Source of the DNA: a virus
Length of the DNA: 64,000 bases
Strand: one strand, 5' to 3'
Virus record (IMG/VR): IMGVR_UViG_3300021356_000017
Span: 1 to 64,000 of that record
The notes under the pieces are model-generated. The model had not been told where the DNA came from, searched no databases, and was given only the letters and a program-made list of their open reading frames with translations. Numbering within the stretch: position 1 is the stretch's first letter; each line of letters begins with the position of its first letter. Made by a program: the position numbers and the translations under genes. Shown piece after piece: positions 15,496-23,900 of the stretch.

Positions 15496-16893
15496 ATGAA
15501 CATTAAGAAGTACAAAGCGTTAGAGAAGTTTCCAGTGTTGAAGTCCTACCTTCACCACTTTTCACAGACATCAATGAAGAATGAGATACCCGGTTTGCTA
15601 TCATTCTTTTTCATACAAGGACAAGTATCTTTGCCGTATGTTAGACTACCAACTGGCGACACTCACCTAGACTTGAGAGTGCATGTATTTTGGATTCAAC
15701 CATCTCGTACTGGTAAGTCTATTGCATGGAACTTTATTAGTGACATAATGAAAGAATGCGGTGTTGATTACGAATTGTTTGCATCGGGTACTGATGCTGG
15801 ACTCGTAGGTTCTACGGAGGCAGTATTAGACGAAAATGGTAAACCTACTGGTGAGTTTAGAACAGTGGATGGATTACTAGCAGGTAAGAAAGCAATCAAC
15901 TTTGACGAAGGTTCTATTCTACTCACGCCTAACAAGCATGGGCAAGAAACGGTATTGTATTTACAAACCGCATGTAACCCTGTGGGTAGTGGAAATAACA
16001 CACTAGTCAAACACATGAAGGGTAACAAAGTAGAATGTCCGTCACTAGTATCGCTATGGATTACTACATACCCACCAAAAGGTGTCAAAGAATATGTATT
16101 GACTAAGGGTATCTTCCAGCGTGTATTGCTATACTATCGTCATTGGGATATGGAAGAAAGGCAAGATGTCAGTAATAGAAGACTAGGTACTTTCATGAAA
16201 CCATCGGATGATTATGAGTACACTAAGGATGACCTGTACAAATACTTCAATGATACAGAAGCAAGACTGAGGAAGAGATTATGCGACATGGAAGAAATGT
16301 CATACACAGAATGGGCTGAGGCTAGTAATGAACTCAAAGAAGAAGTCGTGCAAAGGCACATGTGGAAGATGTTTACTGCATCACCCGACTTTGAAACTGC
16401 ATTGTATCAATCATCGGATGATGTATTTGACCTGCTAAGAAACATGAGTCCTTCAATGTCCGAAATCGTTGCATCTTTCACACCAGCGATTGAGAACTAC
16501 TTGGGTATATTCGCTATGCACATGGCTATCTTAGACGAATCTTGGGTAGTTACTGCCGAGCATGTAGACATGGCTCATGAGATATTGATTGACCTATTCC
16601 AAAACCTAATCGAATGGCTTGAAGATTCCGTAGAAGTCGGTGGTAACAAGCAGAAAGAAGCAAAGATACACGAGGCTATGATAGCCGCTTACAACATGAT
16701 TGCACCGCACGAGTTAGATACTCACGGCGATGGGTGGAGACTGGCTAAAATGGTTATGAGTACATACGAACAAAAGAACCATGTATCTAACAGTACTGCT
16801 AGAAGACACTTTAAGGACATGGCTAGTGCATTATTCGACAGAAGAAAGTCCGGCGGTAGAAATTACATAAGACTGAAAGGTGATAATTCATGA
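15496..16893 (+). CDS. P-loop ATPase, probable replicative helicase (DUF3987/MCM-like)
   Basis: Walker A is PSRTGKS (about 69-75) and Walker B is INFDEGS (134-140). The polar SLVSLWITTYP and an arginine-rich stretch follow, in the order of AAA+ helicases. The N-terminal part lacks the MCM zinc and OB domains. The C-terminal 90 residues look like a winged helix (NSTARRHFKDMASALF). The layout resembles DUF3987-type viral helicases that take the place of MCM or DnaB. No other replicative helicase is seen, which supports this role. It has its own promoter copy and overlaps the exonuclease gene by four bases. Confidence 0.75.
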   Translation: MNIKKYKALEKFPVLKSYLHHFSQTSMKNEIPGLLSFFFIQGQVSLPYVRLPTGDTHLDLRVHVFWIQPSRTGKSIAWNFISDIMKECGVDYELFASGTDAGLVGSTEAVLDENGKPTGEFRTVDGLLAGKKAINFDEGSILLTPNKHGQETVLYLQTACNPVGSGNNTLVKHMKGNKVECPSLVSLWITTYPPKGVKEYVLTKGIFQRVLLYYRHWDMEERQDVSNRRLGTFMKPSDDYEYTKDDLYKYFNDTEARLRKRLCDMEEMSYTEWAEASNELKEEVVQRHMWKMFTASPDFETALYQSSDDVFDLLRNMSPSMSEIVASFTPAIENYLGIFAMHMAILDESWVVTAEHVDMAHEILIDLFQNLIEWLEDSVEVGGNKQKEAKIHEAMIAAYNMIAPHELDTHGDGWRLAKMVMSTYEQKNHVSNSTARRHFKDMASALFDRRKSGGRNYIRLKGDNS

Positions 16894-17495
16894 GCGACTT
16901 ACTAGCATTAGACATAGAAACGGCAAATTTTTCGCACGAAATCGGGGGTTGGCATAACACCCACATGTTTGAGCCATCAGTGGTGGCTACATGGAATGGT
17001 AAAGACGGTACAATTTACTGCAATAAATCCCTAGATGTAGATGACACAGTGAAGGCTTTGCATCCTCGTACATTAGGAGAAGATTTAGCAGAACATATCG
17101 AAAAAGGTGGACAGATAATCGGTCACAACATAAAATCGTTTGACCTACCAGTGCTTAGAGATGCACTGGATTGCTGGACTGCTGGCGATATAATGAGTAA
17201 AACAGATGCAGTGATAGACACAAAGCATCTTGTTAGAAAAGCGGCACTTGCATACGGCAGTGTCGATACATCACTTTCCATGCTTGTCAAACATACTTTG
17301 GACAACAATAAGTTGATGAGTGGTGAGGATGCACCTACGGCATGGAGAGCCGGTGATTACGATGGAGTGGCGAAATATTGTTTAAGCGATGCTAAACTGA
17401 CATACGACTTGTATCAGTTTGGTAAGAGCGAAGGCTTCATATCGTCACGAAATGTAGAAACAGGAGACATAATAGAAATAGAAGTGAAATGGTGA
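16890..17495 (+). CDS. DEDDy-type 3'-5' exonuclease
   Basis: The RNase H-like exonuclease motifs are LALDIET (Asp8, Glu10), IGHNIKSFDLPVL (Asp85) and YCLSD (Tyr163, Asp167). The tyrosine variant puts it in the DnaQ/PolB-exonuclease DEDDy group. It is a stand-alone domain of 201 residues. The polymerase keeps its own exonuclease, so this enzyme probably serves repair, recombination or host DNA breakdown. It overlaps the helicase stop as ATGA. Confidence 0.85.
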   Translation: MSDLLALDIETANFSHEIGGWHNTHMFEPSVVATWNGKDGTIYCNKSLDVDDTVKALHPRTLGEDLAEHIEKGGQIIGHNIKSFDLPVLRDALDCWTAGDIMSKTDAVIDTKHLVRKAALAYGSVDTSLSMLVKHTLDNNKLMSGEDAPTAWRAGDYDGVAKYCLSDAKLTYDLYQFGKSEGFISSRNVETGDIIEIEVKW

Positions 17496-19006
17496 ATACT
17501 ATGGCAGAACAGGAGAAGAAAGGAAGTGGAAAAGCGCAGATACATAACATAAGGGCGGCTAAAGGTGTAGCAGACACAGTAAAGTCTACACTCGGTCCTA
17601 TGGGTATGGACAAGATGATGGTAGACGGTGGTGGCAATGTTATTGTTACCAACGATGGTGCTACCATATTGAGAGAATTAGATGTATCACATCCGGGTGG
17701 AAAGATGATTGCAGAAGTAGCAAAGACACAAGAATCGCTTTGCTATGACGGTACAACGAGTACAGTCGTGTTGTCGGGTCAACTACTCGGTAACAGTGAA
17801 ATGTTGTTTGAAAAGGGTCTACACCCGAATGTCATTTGTCGTGGTTATCATGAGGCGGCGCAGATGGCTGTAAACTATCTAAAAGATGAGATTGCCATTA
17901 AAGGTGGCACTGATGAAGACTTGACATCAATCGCTCGTACTGCAATCACTGGTAAAACACTAGAGAGTGCTATTGAGTATGTATCTGCATTGTGTGTAGA
18001 TGCGGTCAAGAAAGCAGGTGACGCTGAGAGTGTGAAGGTAGTATCCTTCCCCGGTGGCTCACTAGAGGACTCAACACTATTTGATGGTGTTATAGTCAAC
18101 AAAGACTTCGTACTTGAGGGTGACAACTCATACTCAAAGATGGTGCTAATCAATGCAGGACTGGACAGTGAGAAGAGTGAAGAAAACATTCAACTGCAAG
18201 TCAATGTAGAATCATATCAAACATACAAGAAAGCAGGAAAGGCTGACTTGATTGCTAGTTGTAAACCAATAGTGGAGGCAATGCCTAACGGTGGTGTAGT
18301 CTTTGCTAGAGATAATGTCAACGATGTTGTATGCACTTTCTTGAAGAAGCACAACATCATGGTAGTAAGGCGTGTACCGGAGTCTTCTCTTCGTGCATTG
18401 AGTCGTGCTACTAACCTACCTATCATACAAACACCGGATGACTTCGAGTGGTGCGCTGATGTAACAATTGAGCGTGAGAGAAAGAATGATGTTTGGTATC
18501 TATTTGTAAGCAGTGAAGAAGAGAGCCAAGAGGCTACACTTGTACTGCGTGGTGCTACATCTCACACACTAGAAGAAGTCGAGCGTGGGTTTGATGACGC
18601 TTTGGGTGTTGTTTCACTGGTAATTAAAAACAAGAGCATTGTAGTCGGTGGAGGTAACGCATACGCTCGTATGGCTATGCACCTACGAAATCATGCGGCA
18701 CAGATAGGTGGTAGGGCGCAAATGGCTATTGAGGCGTTTGCTGACGCTTTAGAGGTGATTCCTGCTACCGTTGCTGAGAATGCTGGACATGACCCACTAG
18801 ATACCATTCTAGCCATGAGACACGAGATTCTACAAGGTAATCCTAATGTCGGTCCAAATGTCAAAGATGGCGGCGTATTAGACCTATTAGAGCAAGGAGT
18901 AGTTGAACCTCTATCACTGGTAAGGCAAGCAGTATTGAGTGCCGCAGAAGTTACTAACGCCATCCTAAGAATTGATGACATTGTAGCAAGAAGACCAGCG
19001 CAATGA
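17489..19006 (+). CDS. group II chaperonin (thermosome subunit)
   Basis: This ATP-driven folding chamber subunit has LGPMGMDKMM, TNDGATIL, DGTTS, the FDDALGVV block with the hydrolysis aspartate, and AENAGHDP. These are the group II (archaeal/CCT) signatures in the right order. Length is 505 residues against about 540 in cells, so it is slightly trimmed. The usual GGGA-x-E block reads GGGNAYARM. Starts at ATG 17489, GTG 17492 or ATG 17501 are all possible. Viral thermosomes are a known trait of magroviruses; it may fold the very large virion proteins. Confidence 0.95.
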   Translation: MVNTMAEQEKKGSGKAQIHNIRAAKGVADTVKSTLGPMGMDKMMVDGGGNVIVTNDGATILRELDVSHPGGKMIAEVAKTQESLCYDGTTSTVVLSGQLLGNSEMLFEKGLHPNVICRGYHEAAQMAVNYLKDEIAIKGGTDEDLTSIARTAITGKTLESAIEYVSALCVDAVKKAGDAESVKVVSFPGGSLEDSTLFDGVIVNKDFVLEGDNSYSKMVLINAGLDSEKSEENIQLQVNVESYQTYKKAGKADLIASCKPIVEAMPNGGVVFARDNVNDVVCTFLKKHNIMVVRRVPESSLRALSRATNLPIIQTPDDFEWCADVTIERERKNDVWYLFVSSEEESQEATLVLRGATSHTLEEVERGFDDALGVVSLVIKNKSIVVGGGNAYARMAMHLRNHAAQIGGRAQMAIEAFADALEVIPATVAENAGHDPLDTILAMRHEILQGNPNVGPNVKDGGVLDLLEQGVVEPLSLVRQAVLSAAEVTNAILRIDDIVARRPAQ

Positions 19007-19015
19007 GGTTATTTA

Positions 19016-19243
19016 ATGGGTAAACTAATTGACAAGTTGAGGCAGGAATGCCCCAAGTGTTTCACCATGCATCTACCTAGAAGGCTCTCCGGTAAGTTTC
19101 TTGATGAAAGAAAGGAGCGCATTTACATGATGTATTGTAGGCACTGCGAGCATATTTGGTTAGACCCGTCAGTTAGAAAGCGTAACTATCGTGCATTGGG
19201 TAAGATACCCATACCCGATAAGTATCGTAAATCAGTTGACTGA
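19016..19243 (+). CDS. zinc-ribbon protein, 75 aa
   Basis: CPKC near residue 12 and CRHC near residue 41 form a zinc ribbon. The rest is strongly basic (KRNYRALGKIPIPDKYRK), suggesting nucleic-acid binding. It is preceded by GAGGTTAT as ribosome-binding site. It is the last gene of the rightward arm, and its stop overlaps the last codons of the leftward arm. Confidence 0.75.
   Translation: MGKLIDKLRQECPKCFTMHLPRRLSGKFLDERKERIYMMYCRHCEHIWLDPSVRKRNYRALGKIPIPDKYRKSVD
19232..19243. other. convergent 12-base overlap of the two transcription arms
   Basis: The stop of the plus-strand zinc-ribbon gene (TGA 19241-19243) lies beyond the stop of the minus-strand propeller gene (TGA on the minus strand at 19234-19232), so the two coding ends overlap by 12 bases. 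There is no room for a separate terminator. Transcripts from both arms must end inside the opposite gene, giving antisense overlap. Confidence 0.85.
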
Positions 19244-20233
19244 AAACTCAATAACTGCGAATGTGTTTGTTCTACTTGTAGTACCGCTTCCTCCCGTATC
19301 GCTTCCAGTAACAGAAGAGGGATTGGGTGAACCTACTACTGCACTAGTACTTGTCATTCCCCAAAGTGAGTTAATGTATAATTTAGTTCCATCGTCATTC
19401 CAGTGCATACCACAAATCCACATAGTAGTACCTGTACCCGTAGAAGGTCTTGATGGGCTAGTTCCTTCATTTCCAAAGAAACTGCTAACATCTACTGTTA
19501 TTTGCGAACCAGCAGTTGAAGTGTCAAAGGCAGATGATAATGTGAACTGATGTAAAAAACCATCGTGTTCAGCCACATACAGTTTAGTTCCATCGGGATT
19601 AAATGTAATATCTGCTACATTGTTAAATGATAAATTAAGTTCAGTTCCTTCTGTATCTCCACTAGCAGTTTGATATGTAGTACCAGCGGTAAATTGTCTT
19701 ATTTTACTTTGATTCGTAGCAACACCATAACCCATGTAGTATTTAGTACCGTCATTATTCCAAGAACATGCTCTTACACCACTACCACCCGATTGTCTTA
19801 GAGTACCAGTAGCAGTAAATGTAGAAGTAAAATCGAAGGCAGATGCTAAAGTTCCGCTTCTAACTCCACCTGTTCCATGAAAAGCGGCGATTAGAACATT
19901 AGTTCCATTATCAGCCAAATCAAAACCATCAATAGAAGTAAAAGTGGAAGTTCCTAAATCTAATGTTTGGTCGGGTGCGCCATTAGAACTAGTTATGGCT
20001 AACTTAAACATCTTAACACTATTACTATCCAAGTGGTTGTTGTTACCTCTATTAGAAATATACATGTTAGAGCCATGAACTCTCATACCAGTCATCCACG
20101 CAGAATCATTTGATACGAAGTCAAAGTTTCTACCATACGGTACTTCACTACCCGAATCATATTTTGTTTTAATGTGATTTAAATCGTAAGCATTTGAAAG
20201 TACTTTTTGTTGAGCGCAACTACCAGCGAACAT
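19232..20233 (-). CDS. beta-propeller-like tail adhesin
   Basis: Short repeats of the kind FNPDGTKLYVAEHDG and WNDDGTKLYIN recur, each followed by a strand ending in QFTL or similar. Such xxDGTKxY repeats fold into beta-propeller blades and occur at tail tips of marine phages. It closes the late operon next to a fibre protein, so receptor contact at the tail tip is likely. ATG 20233 (MFAGS) has a better-placed GGGTG site than the in-frame GTG at 20242. Confidence 0.7.
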   Translation of the reverse strand: MFAGSCAQQKVLSNAYDLNHIKTKYDSGSEVPYGRNFDFVSNDSAWMTGMRVHGSNMYISNRGNNNHLDSNSVKMFKLAITSSNGAPDQTLDLGTSTFTSIDGFDLADNGTNVLIAAFHGTGGVRSGTLASAFDFTSTFTATGTLRQSGGSGVRACSWNNDGTKYYMGYGVATNQSKIRQFTAGTTYQTASGDTEGTELNLSFNNVADITFNPDGTKLYVAEHDGFLHQFTLSSAFDTSTAGSQITVDVSSFFGNEGTSPSRPSTGTGTTMWICGMHWNDDGTKLYINSLWGMTSTSAVVGSPNPSSVTGSDTGGSGTTSRTNTFAVIEFSVN

Positions 20234-20234
20234 A

Positions 20235-21809
20235 TCATACACCCAATACTATCCAGTTGTTAGAACCGATGGCGATGCATGTAGCACCTTTGTAAGAAGT
20301 AAGCGTTACATCACTTGCCGCCCCGTTGATATTGTTACCATTCCTTAGAATGGAAATACTAGAACCGGAGTCATTTAGAATGTAATATTGGTCGCCTTGC
20401 GTTGAAGTTGGAGGAAGCGTGATATTTGAACTACATAGTAAATACCTACCAGCGTGTGTGTCTAAGACTAACGGGTTGGGGTCGGAGTTTATGTCCTCTA
20501 CTGGTAAAGTCGTAGCCCTAAATGTATGTCCTGCGTCTATACTCACATCACCATCAAGGATAATATCGCCTGTACCATTCGGTTCAATTTCTATATTCCC
20601 ACTACTAGCAGAAACTATCTTGTTACCATTGACATCCAAATCACCACCCAATTGAGGTGTAGTATCAGCAACAACGCTTGCTATACCTCCACCGCCGCCA
20701 CTAGACAATACCTTCTTCCATGCGCTACCCGAATAAGCAAACACAGCACCAGTACCCGATGCTATCGCAGTGTTGACACCACTGCTATCGAATGTTACTG
20801 TACTTCCACTTGGTACATCAACAAACACCATGTATCCTTGCGGGAATGTACCGCTTGGGTTTAGGTTGATTGTAGTAGAAGGGGTGAGAACAAATATCCT
20901 GTTACTACCCATAGTGAATGTTTGGTTAGAGGATGGGGATGATACATTCACATATGTAGGTCCGAGAAGATGAGTATGTCTTGTGCCACCATTGTCTTTT
21001 GCTGAGTAATACAAATTAGCACCACCATCAGCGTTGTATGATTGCCATATAGCACCTAATCTACTACCGCTAAGACTTCCAGTTTGACCGGAGTGTAGTG
21101 CATCTATGTTGGTTACACCTGTCGTGCCACCTACCGCACCGCTTACTACTGGTGTGAGATACATCGGTGCAGGTCTAACAAACACACGCTTGTCGTTACT
21201 TTCGCTTAAATTGAGTTTCAAGTCTCCACCAGTAGCGGAATATACTGCTCTCATAACAGCAAGCACTACACTTTGTTTTACGCCTAAAGAACTCTTAGGT
21301 TCGGTCAAGAATGCAGACGGAGTGGTAGGGTATGCATTGGTCGCAGTAGTGATTGGTGTACCCATTTCCCATGTGATACAGTCATTGCTTGTGTCAGTAG
21401 AAGCATAGATTACTATCGCTACTTCTTGACCGGATGAGAGTGCGCTATATGATGCTCTTTTGTTCGCACTAGAAGATGTTAACGCTATGTCTGCACTTGA
21501 ACCCGGTCCATTCGCAAACTCGTAGAGTACACCGTCAATTACTACATGTCCACCTGCTATACGCACTGTGTATGAGTTAGTGACTTGTTCACATACACCC
21601 GGCAAATCTTCCGGTGTGTTACGGTCACTGTCAGTGTTCGCAGTATCTTCTTCAAGTATGATACCGTTACCGTGAACCCCTTCTAACAGGTTACTAAGAG
21701 TAGGACTAACAATGTGTTCACCGTCAGTTAGACCGTCTGTAAATGTTGCACTGCCAGTCATTGACCCTGCGTTTGCCTTCGTATGCCCCGATAATGGATT
21801 ACCTGTCAT
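20235..21809 (-). CDS. tail fibre protein
   Basis: The middle holds a glycine-rich hinge followed by DTTPQLGGDLDVNGNKIVS and SGNIEIEPNGTGD, a repeat typical of fibres from marine tailed phages. The N-terminal 200 residues should be the attachment part. The rest is rich in Thr, Ser, Gly and Asn, as in trimeric fibres. The start overlaps the previous stop as TAATG, so it is coupled to the small tail gene upstream. It probably forms a side or tip fibre with the downstream propeller protein. Confidence 0.8.
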   Translation of the reverse strand: MTGNPLSGHTKANAGSMTGSATFTDGLTDGEHIVSPTLSNLLEGVHGNGIILEEDTANTDSDRNTPEDLPGVCEQVTNSYTVRIAGGHVVIDGVLYEFANGPGSSADIALTSSSANKRASYSALSSGQEVAIVIYASTDTSNDCITWEMGTPITTATNAYPTTPSAFLTEPKSSLGVKQSVVLAVMRAVYSATGGDLKLNLSESNDKRVFVRPAPMYLTPVVSGAVGGTTGVTNIDALHSGQTGSLSGSRLGAIWQSYNADGGANLYYSAKDNGGTRHTHLLGPTYVNVSSPSSNQTFTMGSNRIFVLTPSTTINLNPSGTFPQGYMVFVDVPSGSTVTFDSSGVNTAIASGTGAVFAYSGSAWKKVLSSGGGGGIASVVADTTPQLGGDLDVNGNKIVSASSGNIEIEPNGTGDIILDGDVSIDAGHTFRATTLPVEDINSDPNPLVLDTHAGRYLLCSSNITLPPTSTQGDQYYILNDSGSSISILRNGNNINGAASDVTLTSYKGATCIAIGSNNWIVLGV

Positions 21810-22153
21810 TATGCCACCTCAATTGCGATTTGAATTTTCAATTCATTGGAGTTTGATTTTGTTATAGGAGATACAGTATATCTTGCTACTGGTGTAAATT
21901 CTGCCGTATCTCTAAATTGAATATATACTTCTTTTATTTTCTCGTTAAAAGAATTATCGTAGGGTAATGTTGCCTCGACTATTAACGATGTATCATCCAC
22001 GATTGTCACAGTAGGAACAAGTGTCACCGCTGGTCTACCTGCCGCACCATCGTCACTAGTGGCTGGTGTACCATCAAAGCCCAGTATGACTTCGTTGATA
22101 TTGTTGGCTATCGTTTCGATAAGCAAACGCCTAATGTAGTCACTAATCGGCAT
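21809..22153 (-). CDS. small tail-tip protein, 114 aa
   Basis: The N-terminus is helical (DYIRRLLIETIANNINEVILG), followed by a beta-rich domain (TVTIVDDTSLIVEATLP). Its size, and its place between the hub-like protein and the fibre, fit an adapter that joins fibres to the tail tip. It overlaps the hub gene by 11 bases. No family was recognised with certainty. Confidence 0.75.
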   Translation of the reverse strand: MPISDYIRRLLIETIANNINEVILGFDGTPATSDDGAAGRPAVTLVPTVTIVDDTSLIVEATLPYDNSFNEKIKEVYIQFRDTAEFTPVARYTVSPITKSNSNELKIQIAIEVA

Positions 22154-23555
22154 ATGTCACTTCCTCCGCAGTCTTGTTTAGACCAATAGGTAATCCACTC
22201 TTACCAATCTTGCCCCTATCGTGAGTGCCTTTAACACCTCCGATAAGGAAAGCGGTGTTGTGTACTCCCCTCTCGGTCATGATAGTAGAGATACGCAATT
22301 CAACTTTTCCAAATAGTGCGAGATTTTGCTCTACGACTTGAACATATGTCGCAGGGTTAGTTTGGTTAGCATCTATTGTAGAACCTTCTGTAATGCCCTG
22401 TAAAACACCTTCTATGCCCGTATCTAGGTTTAGCATAGTCAAACTGCTAAGGTTCTCCATAGGCATGTGTTTGACTTCTGTAACTACCTTCATCTCACCA
22501 TCGTACTTGACAGACATGCCCGGCCTCAAAGTTAGTAATCCTATGTGACCGTCACTAGTGATAGAACCTTTAGTCAACGCTCTAGCCTTGAGTATCTGTC
22601 TTGCTACTCTTCTTGCTGAGTTGGTGGTCCTAACTGTGTTATCCACAACTGGTGAAGAGTCCTCTCTTACTTCCGTTGTTTGACCTTCTGCATCACTGAC
22701 AGTGACTATAACTAGGTCATTGAGTGCTAATGGATTACCTTGTACAGTGACCTTGTTAGCAATGTTTTCGATTGGGTTTTCACTCTTACCGCCTACACGG
22801 AAGTCTTTGTCTATGACATAGTTAGCCTCACTGAATGTGATAGGTACATACAGTAAGTTACCGAATCTATCTAGCAGTAACATTCTACTGTCGTGTCTAC
22901 CCAAGAATCTCAATGCGGTCATCAAATTGGTGTTGTTGAAGTCAGTACCTACGAAGCGGTTACTATGCTTTCTTGCCTTGTCAGTGATGACATTGCGTGA
23001 GCGTGATATATTGACGCTAGTAGCACCGCTTTCGATAGACTCAGCCAATCTCATAGCCAAGTCTGTTGTTCTCAATCCTACATCAATTGGTTGACCGAGC
23101 CTAACTCTTTTACCCGTAAATCCAATGTCATTGAGTGTTTTACCCTTCAAGTTACGCAAGTTAGCAAGCACACCAAATGAACTGCTTTCTATTGTATGAG
23201 GTAGTAAACGCTGTGATGATTCATCAGCATTGTAAATTAGCATTGGTTTGTTAGTGTTGGAAATTAAATTATCGTTAAAGAAAGGGGCGGTGAGGCTGGT
23301 GTGACCCGGCTTTTCAGTGTGTGTCAATTGTATAGAAGACTCTCCCTCAACTAATTCATATGTCCTTTCGGGCATGACTTGTAGATTGCGTGAGTTTTTG
23401 TTCTCAATTACAACCTTTGGTTTAGTGGTCTTTTGTAGTGTTAGTCTAGCATGATGCACTGCGTTATCTACAAATACTGGCTTGCGTACATGTGTCATCA
23501 CTTCATTAGCATCAGTGCTGTATCGCCCTGTGCGTGTGTTTTTGATGACAGACAT
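22143..23555 (-). CDS. probable tail hub/baseplate protein
   Basis: The central part (residues about 190-370) contains NRFVGTDFNNTNLMTALRFL, LLLDRFGNLLYVPI, ENIANKVTVQGNPLAL and LRPGMSVKYDGEMKVV. This order of an N-terminal beta barrel, a helical insertion and a second barrel is like phage hub proteins of the gp27/gpD type. The C-terminus is basic and glycine-rich. It follows the giant virion gene and precedes the fibre genes, as expected for a tail-tip hub. The family call is an inference from pattern and place. Confidence 0.6.
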   Translation of the reverse strand: MSVIKNTRTGRYSTDANEVMTHVRKPVFVDNAVHHARLTLQKTTKPKVVIENKNSRNLQVMPERTYELVEGESSIQLTHTEKPGHTSLTAPFFNDNLISNTNKPMLIYNADESSQRLLPHTIESSSFGVLANLRNLKGKTLNDIGFTGKRVRLGQPIDVGLRTTDLAMRLAESIESGATSVNISRSRNVITDKARKHSNRFVGTDFNNTNLMTALRFLGRHDSRMLLLDRFGNLLYVPITFSEANYVIDKDFRVGGKSENPIENIANKVTVQGNPLALNDLVIVTVSDAEGQTTEVREDSSPVVDNTVRTTNSARRVARQILKARALTKGSITSDGHIGLLTLRPGMSVKYDGEMKVVTEVKHMPMENLSSLTMLNLDTGIEGVLQGITEGSTIDANQTNPATYVQVVEQNLALFGKVELRISTIMTERGVHNTAFLIGGVKGTHDRGKIGKSGLPIGLNKTAEEVTYAD

Positions 23556-23564
23556 ACCCTAGCC

Positions 23565-23900
23565 TCAGCAATTCCATCGCTTCAAGGCCGCACCCTTTGG
23601 AGTTAATTTACCCTTCTTTGAAGTCGGTCCTTTGACCCCACTCATACGAGCGCAGAATGACTTTCGCCTCTTTGCCTTCTTTGAGCCGGGTTTGAGTTTA
23701 CTTGGTTTTGTAGTGACTGGTGGTTTTAGATTTGCACCAGTCTTTCTTTTTGCCGCCGCACGACCTTTAGCACTTAGTCCACCTTTTTTGTGATGCTTAT
23801 TAGGATTGTAGCCGTGGAATGGCTTTTTACTCTTCGCTTTCATCAAAGCAAAAGCATTTTCCATTGGAGTACAACAGTCACAAAAATCGTATTCTATCAT
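23565..23900 (-). CDS. DUF6321-like basic protein, 111 aa
   Basis: The pattern GGLSAKGR, then NLKPPVT, then KPGSKKAKRRKSFCARM, GVKGP and a final KRWNC is that of the DUF6321 family of small phage proteins. Those are common in marine phages; no function is established. The protein is very basic and probably binds nucleic acid. An N-terminal CDCC may add a metal site. It overlaps the giant gene by four bases. Confidence 0.8.
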   Translation of the reverse strand: MIEYDFCDCCTPMENAFALMKAKSKKPFHGYNPNKHHKKGGLSAKGRAAAKRKTGANLKPPVTTKPSKLKPGSKKAKRRKSFCARMSGVKGPTSKKGKLTPKGAALKRWNC

